A DNA stretch of 64,000 nucleotides from Cohaesibacter sp. ES.047 (GCF_900215505.1 NZ_LT907844.1:2824501-2888500); one strand, 5' to 3'. Counted from the stretch's first letter, positions 36,037 through 45,676 are shown. Notes: generated from the sequence alone by a model not told the origin. Translations and numbers: made by a program.

Positions 36037-37605
36037 ATGAAAAAAGATTTGGTACTTGGACTGGATGTCGGCACGACAAATGTCAAAGCCCTGCTTGTTA
36101 CCGATCACGGGGACGTGCTCAGCGTTGCCTCCCGGCGCAACCCTGAAGAGACCCGTGTTCCGGGCCATTCGGAAACCGACATGGTCGGCCTATTCGAACG
36201 CTGTTGTGAAGTTCTTGTTGAGGCGATTGCCGATGTCGACGCCGCGCGGGTATGCGCACTTGGTGTGAATGGCCAAGGAGAAGGCCTCTGGGCACTGGAC
36301 GAAGACAAAAAGCCCGTCGGGCCCGCCATTCAATGGAATGACAGCAGAGCCAATGAAACCGCGCGCGAATGGAGCGCCAACGAACCAATACTCAAGGCCT
36401 TTCGAGCGGCGACAGGCAGCGTGCCCTTCAGTGGTGCGACCAGTGTCATTCTCGCTTGGCTGAAACAGCATCAAGCCGAAACCTACAATAAAGTCAGACA
36501 TGTATTCTGGTGCAAAGACTGGATACGGTTCTGCCTCTGTGGTGAGATTCTGAGTGACTATACGGATGCGTCAACGTCAACGCTGGATCTGGGCAAGCGC
36601 GATTGGGCCGTGGACCTGTTTAGCCAGCTTGGTATCAGCGAGGCCGCCAATTGGCTGCCGGATCTGAAGGAAAGCTATGAATGCGGCGGATACCTTCTGC
36701 CGGAAGTGGCTGAACGAACCGGTCTTCCCGCCGGATTGCCGATAGCTGTTGGCGCTCTCGACATCGTCGGAACCGCCATTGGCATGGGGGCGCAGTCGGA
36801 GGGCGATAGCTGCGTTATCCTCGGAACGACCTGTTGTTGTGAGACGGTGACCCGATTGGCGGAGACTGAACAAGGCTCCACAAGTGGTTTCGAGTGTTTT
36901 GCGATTGGTGAAAAATATATCAAAGTTACAGCATCCATGGCTGGCGGACCAAGTTTGGACTGGGCCATCAAAACCCTTCTGAGCGCTGAAGAGCAGAGCA
37001 GCACTGACCTGTTCGAAAAGATTGATCGGCGCGTCAAAGCACTGCCGCCCGTGCCGGAAGGAATCATCTTTCATCCCTATATCAGCGAAGCAGGAGAACG
37101 TGCGCCTTTTAATAACCCCGGTGCGAAAGCTCAGTTCTTCGGGCTGAACCAGAGCGCTGACAAGTGGTGCATGCTCAAGGCTGTCTACGAAGGTGTCGCC
37201 TTCTCGATTCAGGATTGTATCGGCGACTTGAAGGGCCGCTTGCTTTTGTCGGGAGGGGGAGCACGATCAGGCGTATGGCCCCAGATTATCGCGGATTGCA
37301 CGGGCCTTCCCGTTTTGACCTTCGATGAAGCGGAGAGTTGCGCTAAGGGGGCTGCCTTCTTCGCCTGCAAGTGCGCTCACCCCGAGTTGTCGTTCGGCGA
37401 CATCGCAGGCCGGTTCGAATGCTCCAACCAGACGTATCAGCCGCAATCAAACGCCCACTGGATCTACGAGGCTCATTTCCCATTCTACAGGGGAATCCGT
37501 GAGCAACTGGACGGTATATGGCGGCAACACCAGCGGTATCAGCAGAAACTGAGGACTGAGAAGCAAACAAATGCGAGCGAACAAGTCTCGTTTCCGCTTA
37601 ATTGA
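36037..37605 (+). CDS. FGGY-family carbohydrate kinase
   Basis: A 522-residue FGGY kinase with both RNase-H-like halves. The first phosphate loop is LGLDVGTTNVKALLV, the substrate region GVNGQGEGLWALDEDKKPVGPAIQWNDSRA, the catalytic Asp in GALDIVGTAIGMGA, and the ATP site LLSGGGARSGVWPQIIADCTG. It is nearest in look to xylulokinase, lyxokinase or erythritol kinase. A second sugar kinase next to MtnK implies that the cluster handles a second free sugar. The following aldolase gene starts 50 bp later. Confidence 0.87.
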   Translation: MKKDLVLGLDVGTTNVKALLVTDHGDVLSVASRRNPEETRVPGHSETDMVGLFERCCEVLVEAIADVDAARVCALGVNGQGEGLWALDEDKKPVGPAIQWNDSRANETAREWSANEPILKAFRAATGSVPFSGATSVILAWLKQHQAETYNKVRHVFWCKDWIRFCLCGEILSDYTDASTSTLDLGKRDWAVDLFSQLGISEAANWLPDLKESYECGGYLLPEVAERTGLPAGLPIAVGALDIVGTAIGMGAQSEGDSCVILGTTCCCETVTRLAETEQGSTSGFECFAIGEKYIKVTASMAGGPSLDWAIKTLLSAEEQSSTDLFEKIDRRVKALPPVPEGIIFHPYISEAGERAPFNNPGAKAQFFGLNQSADKWCMLKAVYEGVAFSIQDCIGDLKGRLLLSGGGARSGVWPQIIADCTGLPVLTFDEAESCAKGAAFFACKCAHPELSFGDIAGRFECSNQTYQPQSNAHWIYEAHFPFYRGIREQLDGIWRQHQRYQQKLRTEKQTNASEQVSFPLN

Positions 37606-37655
37606 AATCTTAAACTGTTGCGACGAGAGAAGCAGGCAATAGACGAGGAAATACA

Positions 37656-38285
37656 ATGAATTATAATGACTTCAAAACTGAACGAGAGTGCGTTGCCTAC
37701 TTCATGCGGCGTCTTTATCAGAACCAGTTGACGACGTGCTCGGGTGGCAACCTGAGTATGCGGCTCGATGAAAAACATGTGATCATCACGCCGTCCAGTT
37801 TGGATAAGGGGGTGATCGAAGCCGGTGAAATCGGGCTTGTGACCATTGATGGCGAGAACCTGACACCGCATCTCAAATCCAGCATTGAAACGGGCATGCA
37901 TCTGGAAATCTTTCGCCGTCGTCCAGACGTCAAAGCCGTTGTGCATGCACACCCGGTGATGGCGTCCACCTTTGCGGCGGTCGATAAGGACATCAATACG
38001 ACTCTCACCGCAGAATCCTATTTGGTCTTGGGGAATGTTGTGAATGCCCCATACGCCCTGATGGGATCCAAAGAGCTTTCAGTGATCGTTGGTAAAGCTG
38101 CCGAGAACAGCAATGTTATCGTCATGAAAAACCACGGCATTACCACCGTCGGCAAGTCCATGCTCGACGCTTTCGACAAAATGGAGTTGTTGGAAGCCTC
38201 CGCCAAAATGACCATCAATGCCGCCATTCTTGGTGGAGTGAGCCCGCTCACTGCTGAACAACGTGCACAACTTGATAACTGGTAG
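37656..38285 (+). CDS. class II aldolase (fuculose-phosphate aldolase-like)
   Basis: A 209-residue zinc aldolase of the AraD/FucA fold. The zinc ligands His97 and His99 (VVHAHP) and His160 (MKNHGITTVG) are visible, with TCSGGNLSMR and SSIETGMHLEIFRRRPDVKAVVHAH in front. In the DHAP shunt, Ald2 of this family cleaves methylthioribulose-1-phosphate or deoxyribulose-1-phosphate to DHAP plus an aldehyde. The distance to mtnA/mtnK on the same strand supports that role but does not prove it. The 236-bp gap to 38521 holds no gene. Confidence 0.88.
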   Translation: MNYNDFKTERECVAYFMRRLYQNQLTTCSGGNLSMRLDEKHVIITPSSLDKGVIEAGEIGLVTIDGENLTPHLKSSIETGMHLEIFRRRPDVKAVVHAHPVMASTFAAVDKDINTTLTAESYLVLGNVVNAPYALMGSKELSVIVGKAAENSNVIVMKNHGITTVGKSMLDAFDKMELLEASAKMTINAAILGGVSPLTAEQRAQLDNW

Positions 38286-38521
38286 GGTCATGCAGTGAGT
38301 TGTTCCCCGTCAGCGCGTGTGGCTCCAAATAGGGCAATTTGCGAAGAGAGGTCGAATGCCACTGAGAACTGACCCGCGAGAAATTATTCATATGGAACTG
38401 AAATAGGTATCGTAATTGATATCTGTTTCAGGAGGTTATGATGCCGGGTTCTTTCGCCCATCGATCATCTGGTTGCTGAAATTGTTGCACTTTGCTCGAA
38501 TTGACTAAGTCTTCCATGACG

Positions 38522-39409
38522 TCAAAACCCGGACACTCGACAGATTGGTCCGGCACGCACGGGCAGCTGTTTGACTAAAAGGCCACCAGCGGCGGGTTGC
38601 TCATCAAGTGCCTCTGGTCCAAGAAAACGCCGCTGACATGTCACGAACAGGCTCGAGCCGTCTTTGCCGCCGATTGTCACCGCCGTCGGGCGCGAGACAG
38701 GGGCCTGATGCCGCCCCAGGAGACGACCGGATGGGGAGAGATGCAACACCGCACCCGAGCCAACCACCGCAACCCAGAAATTTCCATCTGCATCCATGCA
38801 GGCGCTATCAAGCGTATCACCCGGATTGGTGCGGTAGATTGTTCGGGAGCTGATTTCCGCACCGGTCGCCGGATCGACTTCAAGCATTTCCAAAACACCG
38901 CTCGGGGAATCGGTGAACAATAGATCCTGCCCGCTCCCGCACGGAACAATCGCATTGGGAATCTGCACTCCCTCACGGACCACGTGAATACTGCCATCAA
39001 AATCGCGCCGATAGAGCCGTCCGATGGCTTTCCCGGAAAGGGTCATATCCATAGAGCCGAACCATAGGCGACCGAGTCGGTCCGGCCGGCCATCATTGAG
39101 GCGCACTGTTGGGCGGTCACTTTCCGTATCCGATTGCTGTTCCCAGTTCCCGTTTTCGGGAGCATAGGTCCAGAGACCGTCTTCGAGCCCCAGAACCAGT
39201 CGCCCGCTATCGGCGAATGTCACAAAACCGGGCTGTGAGGGCGTAGGAACAACTCGGCTGGACCCGTCTTGCGTCGTAGCAAGCAACCGCTGAGCCTGAA
39301 TGTCGATCCACCAGACACAGCAGCGGGCTTCATCCCACAGAGGCGACTTGCCCGTGATCGCCATAGGCTGGGAAAGCAGCTCGAAAGGAGCTTCAGTCTG
39401 CTGAAGCAT
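38522..39409 (-). CDS. SMP-30/gluconolactonase-like protein
   Basis: A 295-residue beta-propeller of the SMP-30/gluconolaconase/LRE family, expected to hydrolyse a sugar or acid lactone. Typical segments are RLNDGRPDRLGRLWFGSMD, IPNAIVPCGS and LDSACMDADGNFWVAVVG, which carry the Asn and Asp metal ligands. The usual first ligand Glu in GEGPVWD-like motifs is replaced: here the sequence is ITGKSPLWDEA, with Lys. Metal binding may be altered. Its start overlaps the end of tctA by 17 bp, so it is last in this operon. Confidence 0.8.
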   Translation of the reverse strand: MLQQTEAPFELLSQPMAITGKSPLWDEARCCVWWIDIQAQRLLATTQDGSSRVVPTPSQPGFVTFADSGRLVLGLEDGLWTYAPENGNWEQQSDTESDRPTVRLNDGRPDRLGRLWFGSMDMTLSGKAIGRLYRRDFDGSIHVVREGVQIPNAIVPCGSGQDLLFTDSPSGVLEMLEVDPATGAEISSRTIYRTNPGDTLDSACMDADGNFWVAVVGSGAVLHLSPSGRLLGRHQAPVSRPTAVTIGGKDGSSLFVTCQRRFLGPEALDEQPAAGGLLVKQLPVRAGPICRVSGF

Positions 39410-40925
39410 TTTGCATCTCCGAGGGCGACAGTCGCCTTCCGGGAAGAAGTCTGCGTCTTGTTTCCTTTGGCAAAATCGCCCAAAGGATCACGATGAGATC
39501 AATGAACAAAATGGCCATGGCAATCGGACGTTCGGCGAAAATGGAGAGGCCATCTTGTGAGAGCAGAAGTGAACGCCGCAGATTTCCCTCGGCGATGGGG
39601 CCGAGAATGACACCAATCACGATAGGCGAAAGCGGATACTGGAACTTGCGCAGCACATATCCGACGATACCGAACAGAAAGGCCATCCAGAGATCATAGA
39701 CCGAAGACTGGATCGCATAGACGCCGATCATCGACATCAGAAGCACCGAGGGCACCAGATATTGCTTGCGCAGTTTGAGCACGGAGACAAAGATCGGCGT
39801 CATCAGAATGCCGAGCACAAACAGAAAGACGTTGGCGAGTAGGTAAGCCAGAAACACCCCGCCGACCACATCGCCACTGAGTGAGAAGAGCTGCGGGCCG
39901 GGTTGCAGCCCAAGCAGCATCAAGGCGCCCATCAGAACGGCACAGGCAGAATCGCCAGGGATCGCCAGTGCCAATGTGGGAATAAGCGCACCACCACAAC
40001 AGGCGTTGTTGGAGGATTCGGTCGCGACCACGCCGCCTATAGCGCCTTGCCCATAAGCCTCTTCGGGCTTCGCCCGTGCCTTGGCGATGGCATAGGAGGT
40101 GAAGGACGCGATGATGCCACTGGCGCCGGGCAAGGCACCAAAAAAGGTGCCGATGATTGAAGAGCGGAGCAGGTTCCAGCGATGGCCTAAGGTCAGAAAC
40201 AGAGATCGGAAGGAGACCTTGGCGTTGAGCACCTTTGGTGTCGCTGACAATCGGCCTTCTTCGATCTGATAAGCGGCCTCGGAGATGGCAAACAGACCAA
40301 CAACAATGGCCACGATATGGATGCCGCCCGACAGGTTGGAATCTCCGAAGGTGAAGCGTTGGGCGTTTGACATGGGGTCGGTGCCAACCACGGCGATCAG
40401 GATGCCCAGACATCCGGTCAGCAGTCCTTTAGTTGTCGATTCCGAAGAGACCACCGCTATAGCCATCAGCCCCGTCACGGCGAGGGCAAAGTATTCTGGC
40501 GGGCCAAAATTCACGGCGATGCTGGCCAGCATCGGTGCAAAGAAGACCAGGATCACCCCACCGAACATACCGCCAATGGCGGACGCTGAGATGGCGACGC
40601 CGATGGCATCCCCTGCGCGTCCCTTTTTGGCAAGAGGGTAACCATCCAAGAGCGTCGCTGCAGCAAGAGGCGTGCCGGGAATACGCAGCAAGATCGCCGA
40701 GATGGCACCACCACAGGAGCCCCCGACGTAAATGGCGATCAACATGCCCATGCCGGCAACGGGCGGCAGATAGAATGCAGCAGGCAACAACAGGATGATG
40801 CCCATGAGGGGGCCAAGACCCGGAAGTGCGCCAACGAGAAGACCACCAGCGCAGCCGAGCGCAACTAACAGAATGACCGACGGAGTGGCAACCAGATCAA
40901 CACCGGACAGTAGAAGATCAAACAT
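39393..40925 (-). CDS. tctA: tripartite tricarboxylate transporter large permease (TctA)
   Basis: A 510-residue integral membrane protein with about 12 segments. TctA marks are GALPGLGPLMGIILLLPAAFYLPPVAGMGMLIAIYVGGSCGGAISAILLRIPGTP, and the second half has FGALPGASGIIASFTSYAIAK, EAYGQGAIGGVVATESSNNACCGGALIPTLALAIPGD. With TctB and TctC it imports an organic acid by cation symport. It starts 4 bp after tctB. Confidence 0.93.
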   Translation of the reverse strand: MFDLLLSGVDLVATPSVILLVALGCAGGLLVGALPGLGPLMGIILLLPAAFYLPPVAGMGMLIAIYVGGSCGGAISAILLRIPGTPLAAATLLDGYPLAKKGRAGDAIGVAISASAIGGMFGGVILVFFAPMLASIAVNFGPPEYFALAVTGLMAIAVVSSESTTKGLLTGCLGILIAVVGTDPMSNAQRFTFGDSNLSGGIHIVAIVVGLFAISEAAYQIEEGRLSATPKVLNAKVSFRSLFLTLGHRWNLLRSSIIGTFFGALPGASGIIASFTSYAIAKARAKPEEAYGQGAIGGVVATESSNNACCGGALIPTLALAIPGDSACAVLMGALMLLGLQPGPQLFSLSGDVVGGVFLAYLLANVFLFVLGILMTPIFVSVLKLRKQYLVPSVLLMSMIGVYAIQSSVYDLWMAFLFGIVGYVLRKFQYPLSPIVIGVILGPIAEGNLRRSLLLSQDGLSIFAERPIAMAILFIDLIVILWAILPKETRRRLLPGRRLSPSEMQNASAD

Positions 40926-40928
40926 ATC

Positions 40929-41471
40929 TTACAGACCCAGCAAGTGGTAGGGGATGGAAAAGCTGAAATATCCGAGCGGCAGGACAATCTTCAGCAGACC
41001 TTCGAAAATGAAGGAGCTGATCAGGGTCAGTGCCACACTGGCCAGAAATGCCCGATACCAAGGCCTTGCATCGAGCACATAGAACATCGCCCCAATGACA
41101 AGGACCGAGGTGAGATGAAAGCCCAAAGGCTCTAGGGCCAGAAGATACAGCAGCACCAGCGCGAAAATGATGATCTCCTGAAATCTCAGCCGCCTCTTGG
41201 GTTCGGGAACGTCCAGCATTTCATCTTGCGCTACTTCCTCATCCTCAGGCACACCGGCAATCAGCATTTGTAAGGCAATGATCACTCCAAGGCCGGCCAT
41301 GACAAGCGCAACATAGCGCGGAAAGAGCGCCGCATTGAACAGAGCATCACCGGAGGCGACTCCCTGTTCTGTAAGGGAGGTTGCAATCTGCTGGAACACC
41401 AGTCCAACAATACCGAACATGGTCAAGAGGACGATCCAGTGGCCCCATATTTTCAGGCGTTTGTCCGTCAT
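40929..41471 (-). CDS. tctB: tripartite tricarboxylate transporter small permease (TctB)
   Basis: A 180-residue membrane protein with four hydrophobic segments (about 10-28, 45-65, 98-118 and 130-165) and the loose TctB signature FPRYVALVMAGLGVIIALQML and RLRFQEIIIFALVLLYLLALEPLGFHLTS. It lies between tctC and tctA, with 27 bp and 3 bp gaps. It forms the membrane part of the transporter with TctA. Confidence 0.9.
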   Translation of the reverse strand: MTDKRLKIWGHWIVLLTMFGIVGLVFQQIATSLTEQGVASGDALFNAALFPRYVALVMAGLGVIIALQMLIAGVPEDEEVAQDEMLDVPEPKRRLRFQEIIIFALVLLYLLALEPLGFHLTSVLVIGAMFYVLDARPWYRAFLASVALTLISSFIFEGLLKIVLPLGYFSFSIPYHLLGL

Positions 41472-41498
41472 TGATGCTCCCTCCCTTCGCTTCGGTGG

Positions 41499-42497
41499 TT
41501 ATTTACCCGAGATTTTCTTCTGTTCCCAGGCAATGGCTTCTTTGGCGGATTTCAGTTGTTCACCAACAGCACCCACGATCTCGTCGTATTTCTCCGGCGG
41601 ATACATGGTGGGCACGAAGCCGGTGTCCCTCAGCTTCTTCTGAATATCCTCACGCGACAGGGCCGCTTTCATGGCATCGCGCAATTTTGCAACGACATCA
41701 TCAGGCGTGCCCTGTTTCACCAGATACCAATGCCAACCCGTCGGAGACAATCCGGACAGTCCCAGCTCGGTGCCGAATTCACCAACAAGGGGGGCATTGT
41801 CGAACATCTCCCGATCTTTCTCGTTTTCCGTCAGGACAGCAAGCACCTGAAAGGCATCGGAGTTGGAGCGGTAAGTGGTGGGGTTGTTGAAGGTAAAGTC
41901 AAGCAGTCCGCCGCGCAGGTCCTTGAAAGCATCACCATCCTGCGGATAGGGAATGTTGCGGGCATATACATCATTGGCCTGCATCATTTTGGCGAGCACC
42001 ATATGCGGAATGTTGCCGATGGAACCGGAAGAATAACGCAGCTTGCCCGGATTTTCCTTCATATACTGGATGAAGCTGGGAAAATCGGTCCAGCGCGTTT
42101 CGTCCTTGCGGGTCACGATGGCAAAAGGCACCGCGGTTGCTGACCAGAGGGGGATGAAATCCTTGTGCGTCCAATCGGCATTGCCAACCATCGGCTGAAG
42201 GACAAGCGGAGCGACCCAGCCATCAATCAGGGTGTAGCCATCTGCTGGTTTCTTCATGGCCGTATCAAAGGACTTGACCCCTGCCGCGCCGGGCGTGGAA
42301 ACAACATTGATGTTCACCCCCAGTTCCGTGCTGATGGCTTCGGAGATGATCTGGCTGACCGCCATAGCGGACCCCGGGCCCCACGGGAATATGTTCTGGA
42401 TGTTGCGATCTGGATACTCGGCTGACGCGGGGCTGCACAAGGCAGCCGCGGTTGCTCCGGCGATCACGGCCGTACGAATGAATGAAATTGGCTTCAT
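41499..42497 (-). CDS. tctC: TctC/Bug-family periplasmic binding protein
   Basis: A 332-residue binding protein. The signal peptide MKPISFIRTAVIAGATAAALCSPASA ends near residue 26, then EYPDRNIQNIFPWGPGSAMA, the Bug-family ligand-loop start. SSGSIGNIPHM and the KLRDAMKAALSREDIQKKLRDTGFVP end are typical. The usual loop PxGPGGxxD is here PWGPGSAMA. The ATG at 42497 has AAGGGAGGACC upstream. The ligand of the family is normally a carboxylate; the sulfatase next door suggests a sulfated acid here, by inference. Confidence 0.9.
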   Translation of the reverse strand: MKPISFIRTAVIAGATAAALCSPASAEYPDRNIQNIFPWGPGSAMAVSQIISEAISTELGVNINVVSTPGAAGVKSFDTAMKKPADGYTLIDGWVAPLVLQPMVGNADWTHKDFIPLWSATAVPFAIVTRKDETRWTDFPSFIQYMKENPGKLRYSSGSIGNIPHMVLAKMMQANDVYARNIPYPQDGDAFKDLRGGLLDFTFNNPTTYRSNSDAFQVLAVLTENEKDREMFDNAPLVGEFGTELGLSGLSPTGWHWYLVKQGTPDDVVAKLRDAMKAALSREDIQKKLRDTGFVPTMYPPEKYDEIVGAVGEQLKSAKEAIAWEQKKISGK

Positions 42498-42597
42498 TTG
42501 GTCCTCCCTTGGATCCGGGGCCTTCCCGTTTCGGACAAGGCCTCGCTGTTTTTGCCTTGTCAGTGCGCCTCCTCGCGCCCGGACCGGCATTGCTGCT

Positions 42598-44193
42598 TTA
42601 TGGCGCGCCTTCACGCCGGTATTTCTCAAGCCCGTAAAGGGTGTAAATTTCTTCGGGCGCATCGTGACGCATCAGCTCATCGGTGATGTCCTGACAGAAG
42701 CGCTCGACCAGTTGGTCATCTGAGATGGGCTCGCGCTGTTCAGGATCGGTCTCAAGCGCGAAAAGTTGGGTTTCTTTGGGGCGGTTGCGTACGGCATCAA
42801 GCCCGGCCTCACCGTTGTCAGGCGCCATGGGAAGCCGCAAGACCGGTGCGCCCTTGGTGAAATCAAAACCGGACACCAGCTCCGCCTGTTGCAGCTCTTC
42901 GGGACTGAACATACGCACCATATGCGAAGGAGCAAGCGTGTAAAGATGGAAGCCCTCGCCGTCGGCCTTCACCGGATAGTGGTAGTAGACATGGCTCCCG
43001 TCCGTCACACCAATCGGCCCAGCAAACATGCCAAAGATGACGCTTCGGCTCTCTTGATCCCGTTCGCCGGTCAAGGCTGGCAGCAGAGAGTGACCGCAGG
43101 CTTCAGCAAAATTGGGCTGTCCGAACAGATCAAGGAATGTCGGGGCCAGATCCGGTGTCTGGGTGACCGCCTGACTGCGCGTCCCTCCGCGCTTCGCATG
43201 GTCGGGATGCCAGATAAAAAGCGGGATATGTGAGATTTCCTCGTAGTAAGGCATTTTGTTCTTGCCCCACCACTCGTGCTCTCCCAGAAGGAAACCGTGA
43301 TCGGTCGTGACAATCAGGCAGGTGTTGTGCCATGCCCCTTCTTCATCCATCCAGTCGAGCAACTTTCCAAGATAATGATCGCATTGGGCAACGAGCGCTG
43401 CGTAGTTGGCCCGGACATCATTGATTTCGCCCTCGTCATTGGAGCTTTTTTCATAGGCTGGCCAGTCGAGCACCTTGCCTTGAGGCGTTGTTGCATACGC
43501 CTCGCGAAAGCGATCCGGCGCACAGAATGGCTCATGCGGGTCGAAGCACTCGATCTGAAGGAAAAACTCATCTGCCTCCTTATTCAAATCGAGAAACTCG
43601 AATGCGCTCGCGAACACCTGCGGGGTGGGAAAGTCTTTCTCTTCTTTGACGAACATCGTGTTGACTGCGTGGCGCATGCGCCGCCATGCCAGAATTTCGC
43701 TGGTTTGCATGGTCGGCGCATGATTGGATGCCAACTTGTCCAGAGGATAATGGCGGGCGTCAAACTGTGCCGACAACGCATCCAGCGGAGGATGCACCAC
43801 TCCCTTGATCGCGTCATGCTCCTGCCCCCGAATAATGTCAAAGCTTTCATAGGCAGAGCAGTAACCGGTGCCGCCATTCTCAATATAGTGCATGTGATCG
43901 GTCACGAGGTGGGTATAGATGCCAGCTTCGCCAAGCTGACGCGCAAAGGAATTGTCAAACGGCTCCAGAGGCCCCCAAGGACGATGCATGAAATTGAGGC
44001 GGCCAGTGTGAATGTCCCGCCGAGCCGGCATACACGGCAAAGACCCACCATAGTGATTGTCAAAAGTGACACCTTTGGCTGCAAGACGGTTGAAATTGGG
44101 TGTCTTCACAGCAGTTCCGCCGTAGGCTTCAAGCGCCTCGCGGTTCAGAGAATCGAACATGACAAAAATCGTGCGCATGGCAGGTGTTTCCAT
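42598..44193 (-). CDS. Cys-type sulfatase, apparently cytosolic
   Basis: A 531-residue sulfatase of the alkaline phosphatase superfamily. The formylglycine site is Cys54 in SLPCMPARRDIHTGR (C-x-P-x-R; Ala replaces the common Ser). Metal ligands are in IFVMFDSLN and LIVTTDHGFLLGEHEWWGK. FDPHEPF is a typical core motif. No signal peptide is seen, so the enzyme should act in the cytosol on an imported sulfate ester or a phosphonate/phosphate monoester. Met6 is an alternative start. It is first in the minus-strand operon with tctCBA and the lactonase, divergent from lysR. A matching maturase lies 1.5 kb away. Confidence 0.88.
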   Translation of the reverse strand: METPAMRTIFVMFDSLNREALEAYGGTAVKTPNFNRLAAKGVTFDNHYGGSLPCMPARRDIHTGRLNFMHRPWGPLEPFDNSFARQLGEAGIYTHLVTDHMHYIENGGTGYCSAYESFDIIRGQEHDAIKGVVHPPLDALSAQFDARHYPLDKLASNHAPTMQTSEILAWRRMRHAVNTMFVKEEKDFPTPQVFASAFEFLDLNKEADEFFLQIECFDPHEPFCAPDRFREAYATTPQGKVLDWPAYEKSSNDEGEINDVRANYAALVAQCDHYLGKLLDWMDEEGAWHNTCLIVTTDHGFLLGEHEWWGKNKMPYYEEISHIPLFIWHPDHAKRGGTRSQAVTQTPDLAPTFLDLFGQPNFAEACGHSLLPALTGERDQESRSVIFGMFAGPIGVTDGSHVYYHYPVKADGEGFHLYTLAPSHMVRMFSPEELQQAELVSGFDFTKGAPVLRLPMAPDNGEAGLDAVRNRPKETQLFALETDPEQREPISDDQLVERFCQDITDELMRHDAPEEIYTLYGLEKYRREGAP

Positions 44194-44308
44194 CCGGTCT
44201 TATGACGACAATCACTTGGAGGCCGGGCCTTTCAGGTTTGGCTTGACGGCACGCTAGCAAGGGTCAACAATAAAAGAAAATAGAAAGACCGGTAACTGGA
44301 AATAGAAA

Positions 44309-45232
44309 TTGGCTATCGATAGAAATCTGTTCGCCTTCCTCGCAGTCGCTGAGACAGGTAACCTCACCGCAGCGGCCGAGCAGTTGCATCTGGCTCAACC
44401 TTCATTGACCAAGCGATTGAAACTATTGGAAGATGAATATGGGGCGCGCCTGTTTGAGCGTCATCCTCGCGGCATGACACTCACCCCCGTCGGGCGGGTG
44501 TTGATGGATCATGCCAAACGAATTGAACAACGTTATATTCAGGCTCGCGAGGCGATCGACGCGGAGAAGACAAACAAGCTGGAGCGGCTGAAAATCGGCG
44601 CAGGTCCGCTGTTTCAGCGTGCCTTGTTGGCCAATGCCTTTGATACATTGCGGCAGGAATTTCCCGAAACCCTGTTGGAATTGCGTGCTGATGTGCATGA
44701 GCAGAACTTGCCCTTGCTCAGGCATGGGCACCTCGACGTGGTCTTCGGCGCCCTGATAACCGAAATCGATGAGGACGACATCGAAGCCATTGGTTTGCTC
44801 AAGGTCCATCTGGGTGCTCTTGCACACCTCGATCACGCGCTCCACGGCAAAACAAGTGTAACGATCCGCGATCTGGCTGCCTGTCCATGGATCCTCTATT
44901 CCAACGACAAGGATACCTCGTCCATGGTGCGCGGCTATTTTGTCCGCAACGGACTGACGCCTCCGACCTTCTCCATCCGCACTTCGTCCTATGAGTTCGG
45001 CCTCGATATGGTGGCGAAGGGCAACTATATTATGCCCATTCCAGCTGAACTCGATCAGTTCCTTAGACCCTCGGGCATGCGGGTTCTGCCACTGGATGAG
45101 CCGATTGACCGATTCATCTCCGGCGCCTATGTGCGCAGCTCGACGCTGGCTTATCCGGTTGTACGCAGACTGCTCGAACTGATCCGGCAAAAGGCAAACG
45201 AATTGCAGATCCAACTGACGCCTAAACTCTAG
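44309..45232 (+). CDS. LysR-family transcriptional regulator
   Basis: A 307-residue LysR protein with a TTG start. HTH: FLAVAETGNLTAAAEQLHLAQPSLTKRLKLLEDEYGARLFERHPRGMTLTPVG. The effector domain is about 95-290. It is divergent from the sulfatase with a 115-bp gap, the normal layout for a LysR controlling the neighbouring operon. That gap repeats AATAGAAA-type words, and the T-n11-A motif is not obvious. The effector is unknown. Confidence 0.9.
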   Translation: MAIDRNLFAFLAVAETGNLTAAAEQLHLAQPSLTKRLKLLEDEYGARLFERHPRGMTLTPVGRVLMDHAKRIEQRYIQAREAIDAEKTNKLERLKIGAGPLFQRALLANAFDTLRQEFPETLLELRADVHEQNLPLLRHGHLDVVFGALITEIDEDDIEAIGLLKVHLGALAHLDHALHGKTSVTIRDLAACPWILYSNDKDTSSMVRGYFVRNGLTPPTFSIRTSSYEFGLDMVAKGNYIMPIPAELDQFLRPSGMRVLPLDEPIDRFISGAYVRSSTLAYPVVRRLLELIRQKANELQIQLTPKL

Positions 45233-45676
45233 AGCGATCAAGGCAGCGCATTGATGGTCTCAGAACAGGCCCTCGTTTTGGCCCGGCATTCCGTTATCGC
45301 CAAAATCTATATCCATCGCCCTTGCTATCTATTTTTCTTAATTGCCGCTCCTTGCTATTCATGATGCTGATCAGAGGAAGCCGCTATGCGGATAACCTCT
45401 TTGCCCTCCGGCTTTCAGCATCAAGGACAAACCCCGTGTTTGTGAGAGCATTTCTGCATCGTTTTATAGACACTATCAAATCCAAGTATCGCCCGGAAAA
45501 GCACTATATGCGCGGACCGGGACCAGCATGCGGTGGCCACGATAGGGGCAAATAGCCTTTTCGGAACTGGACCTTAGCCCCTTGTCCTCCTAATCTTTCG
45601 GCGCGGGATGATGGGCCTTTGTCCCAGGCGCGAGCGAGACCAGTCAAGCGAACAGCAATGAAGAGGACCGTAGTCA
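45233..45676. other. intergenic stretch before the sulfatase maturase
   Basis: About 440 bases without a recognised gene. Short frames on both strands (for example 45322-45555) show no family signature. It presumably contains the promoter of the maturase gene. No clear operator or terminator stands out. Confidence 0.5.

Noticed and set aside
43276-44205. 309-codon frame on the plus strand opposite the sulfatase
   Set aside because: Antisense shadow; the sulfatase on the other strand shows all motifs.
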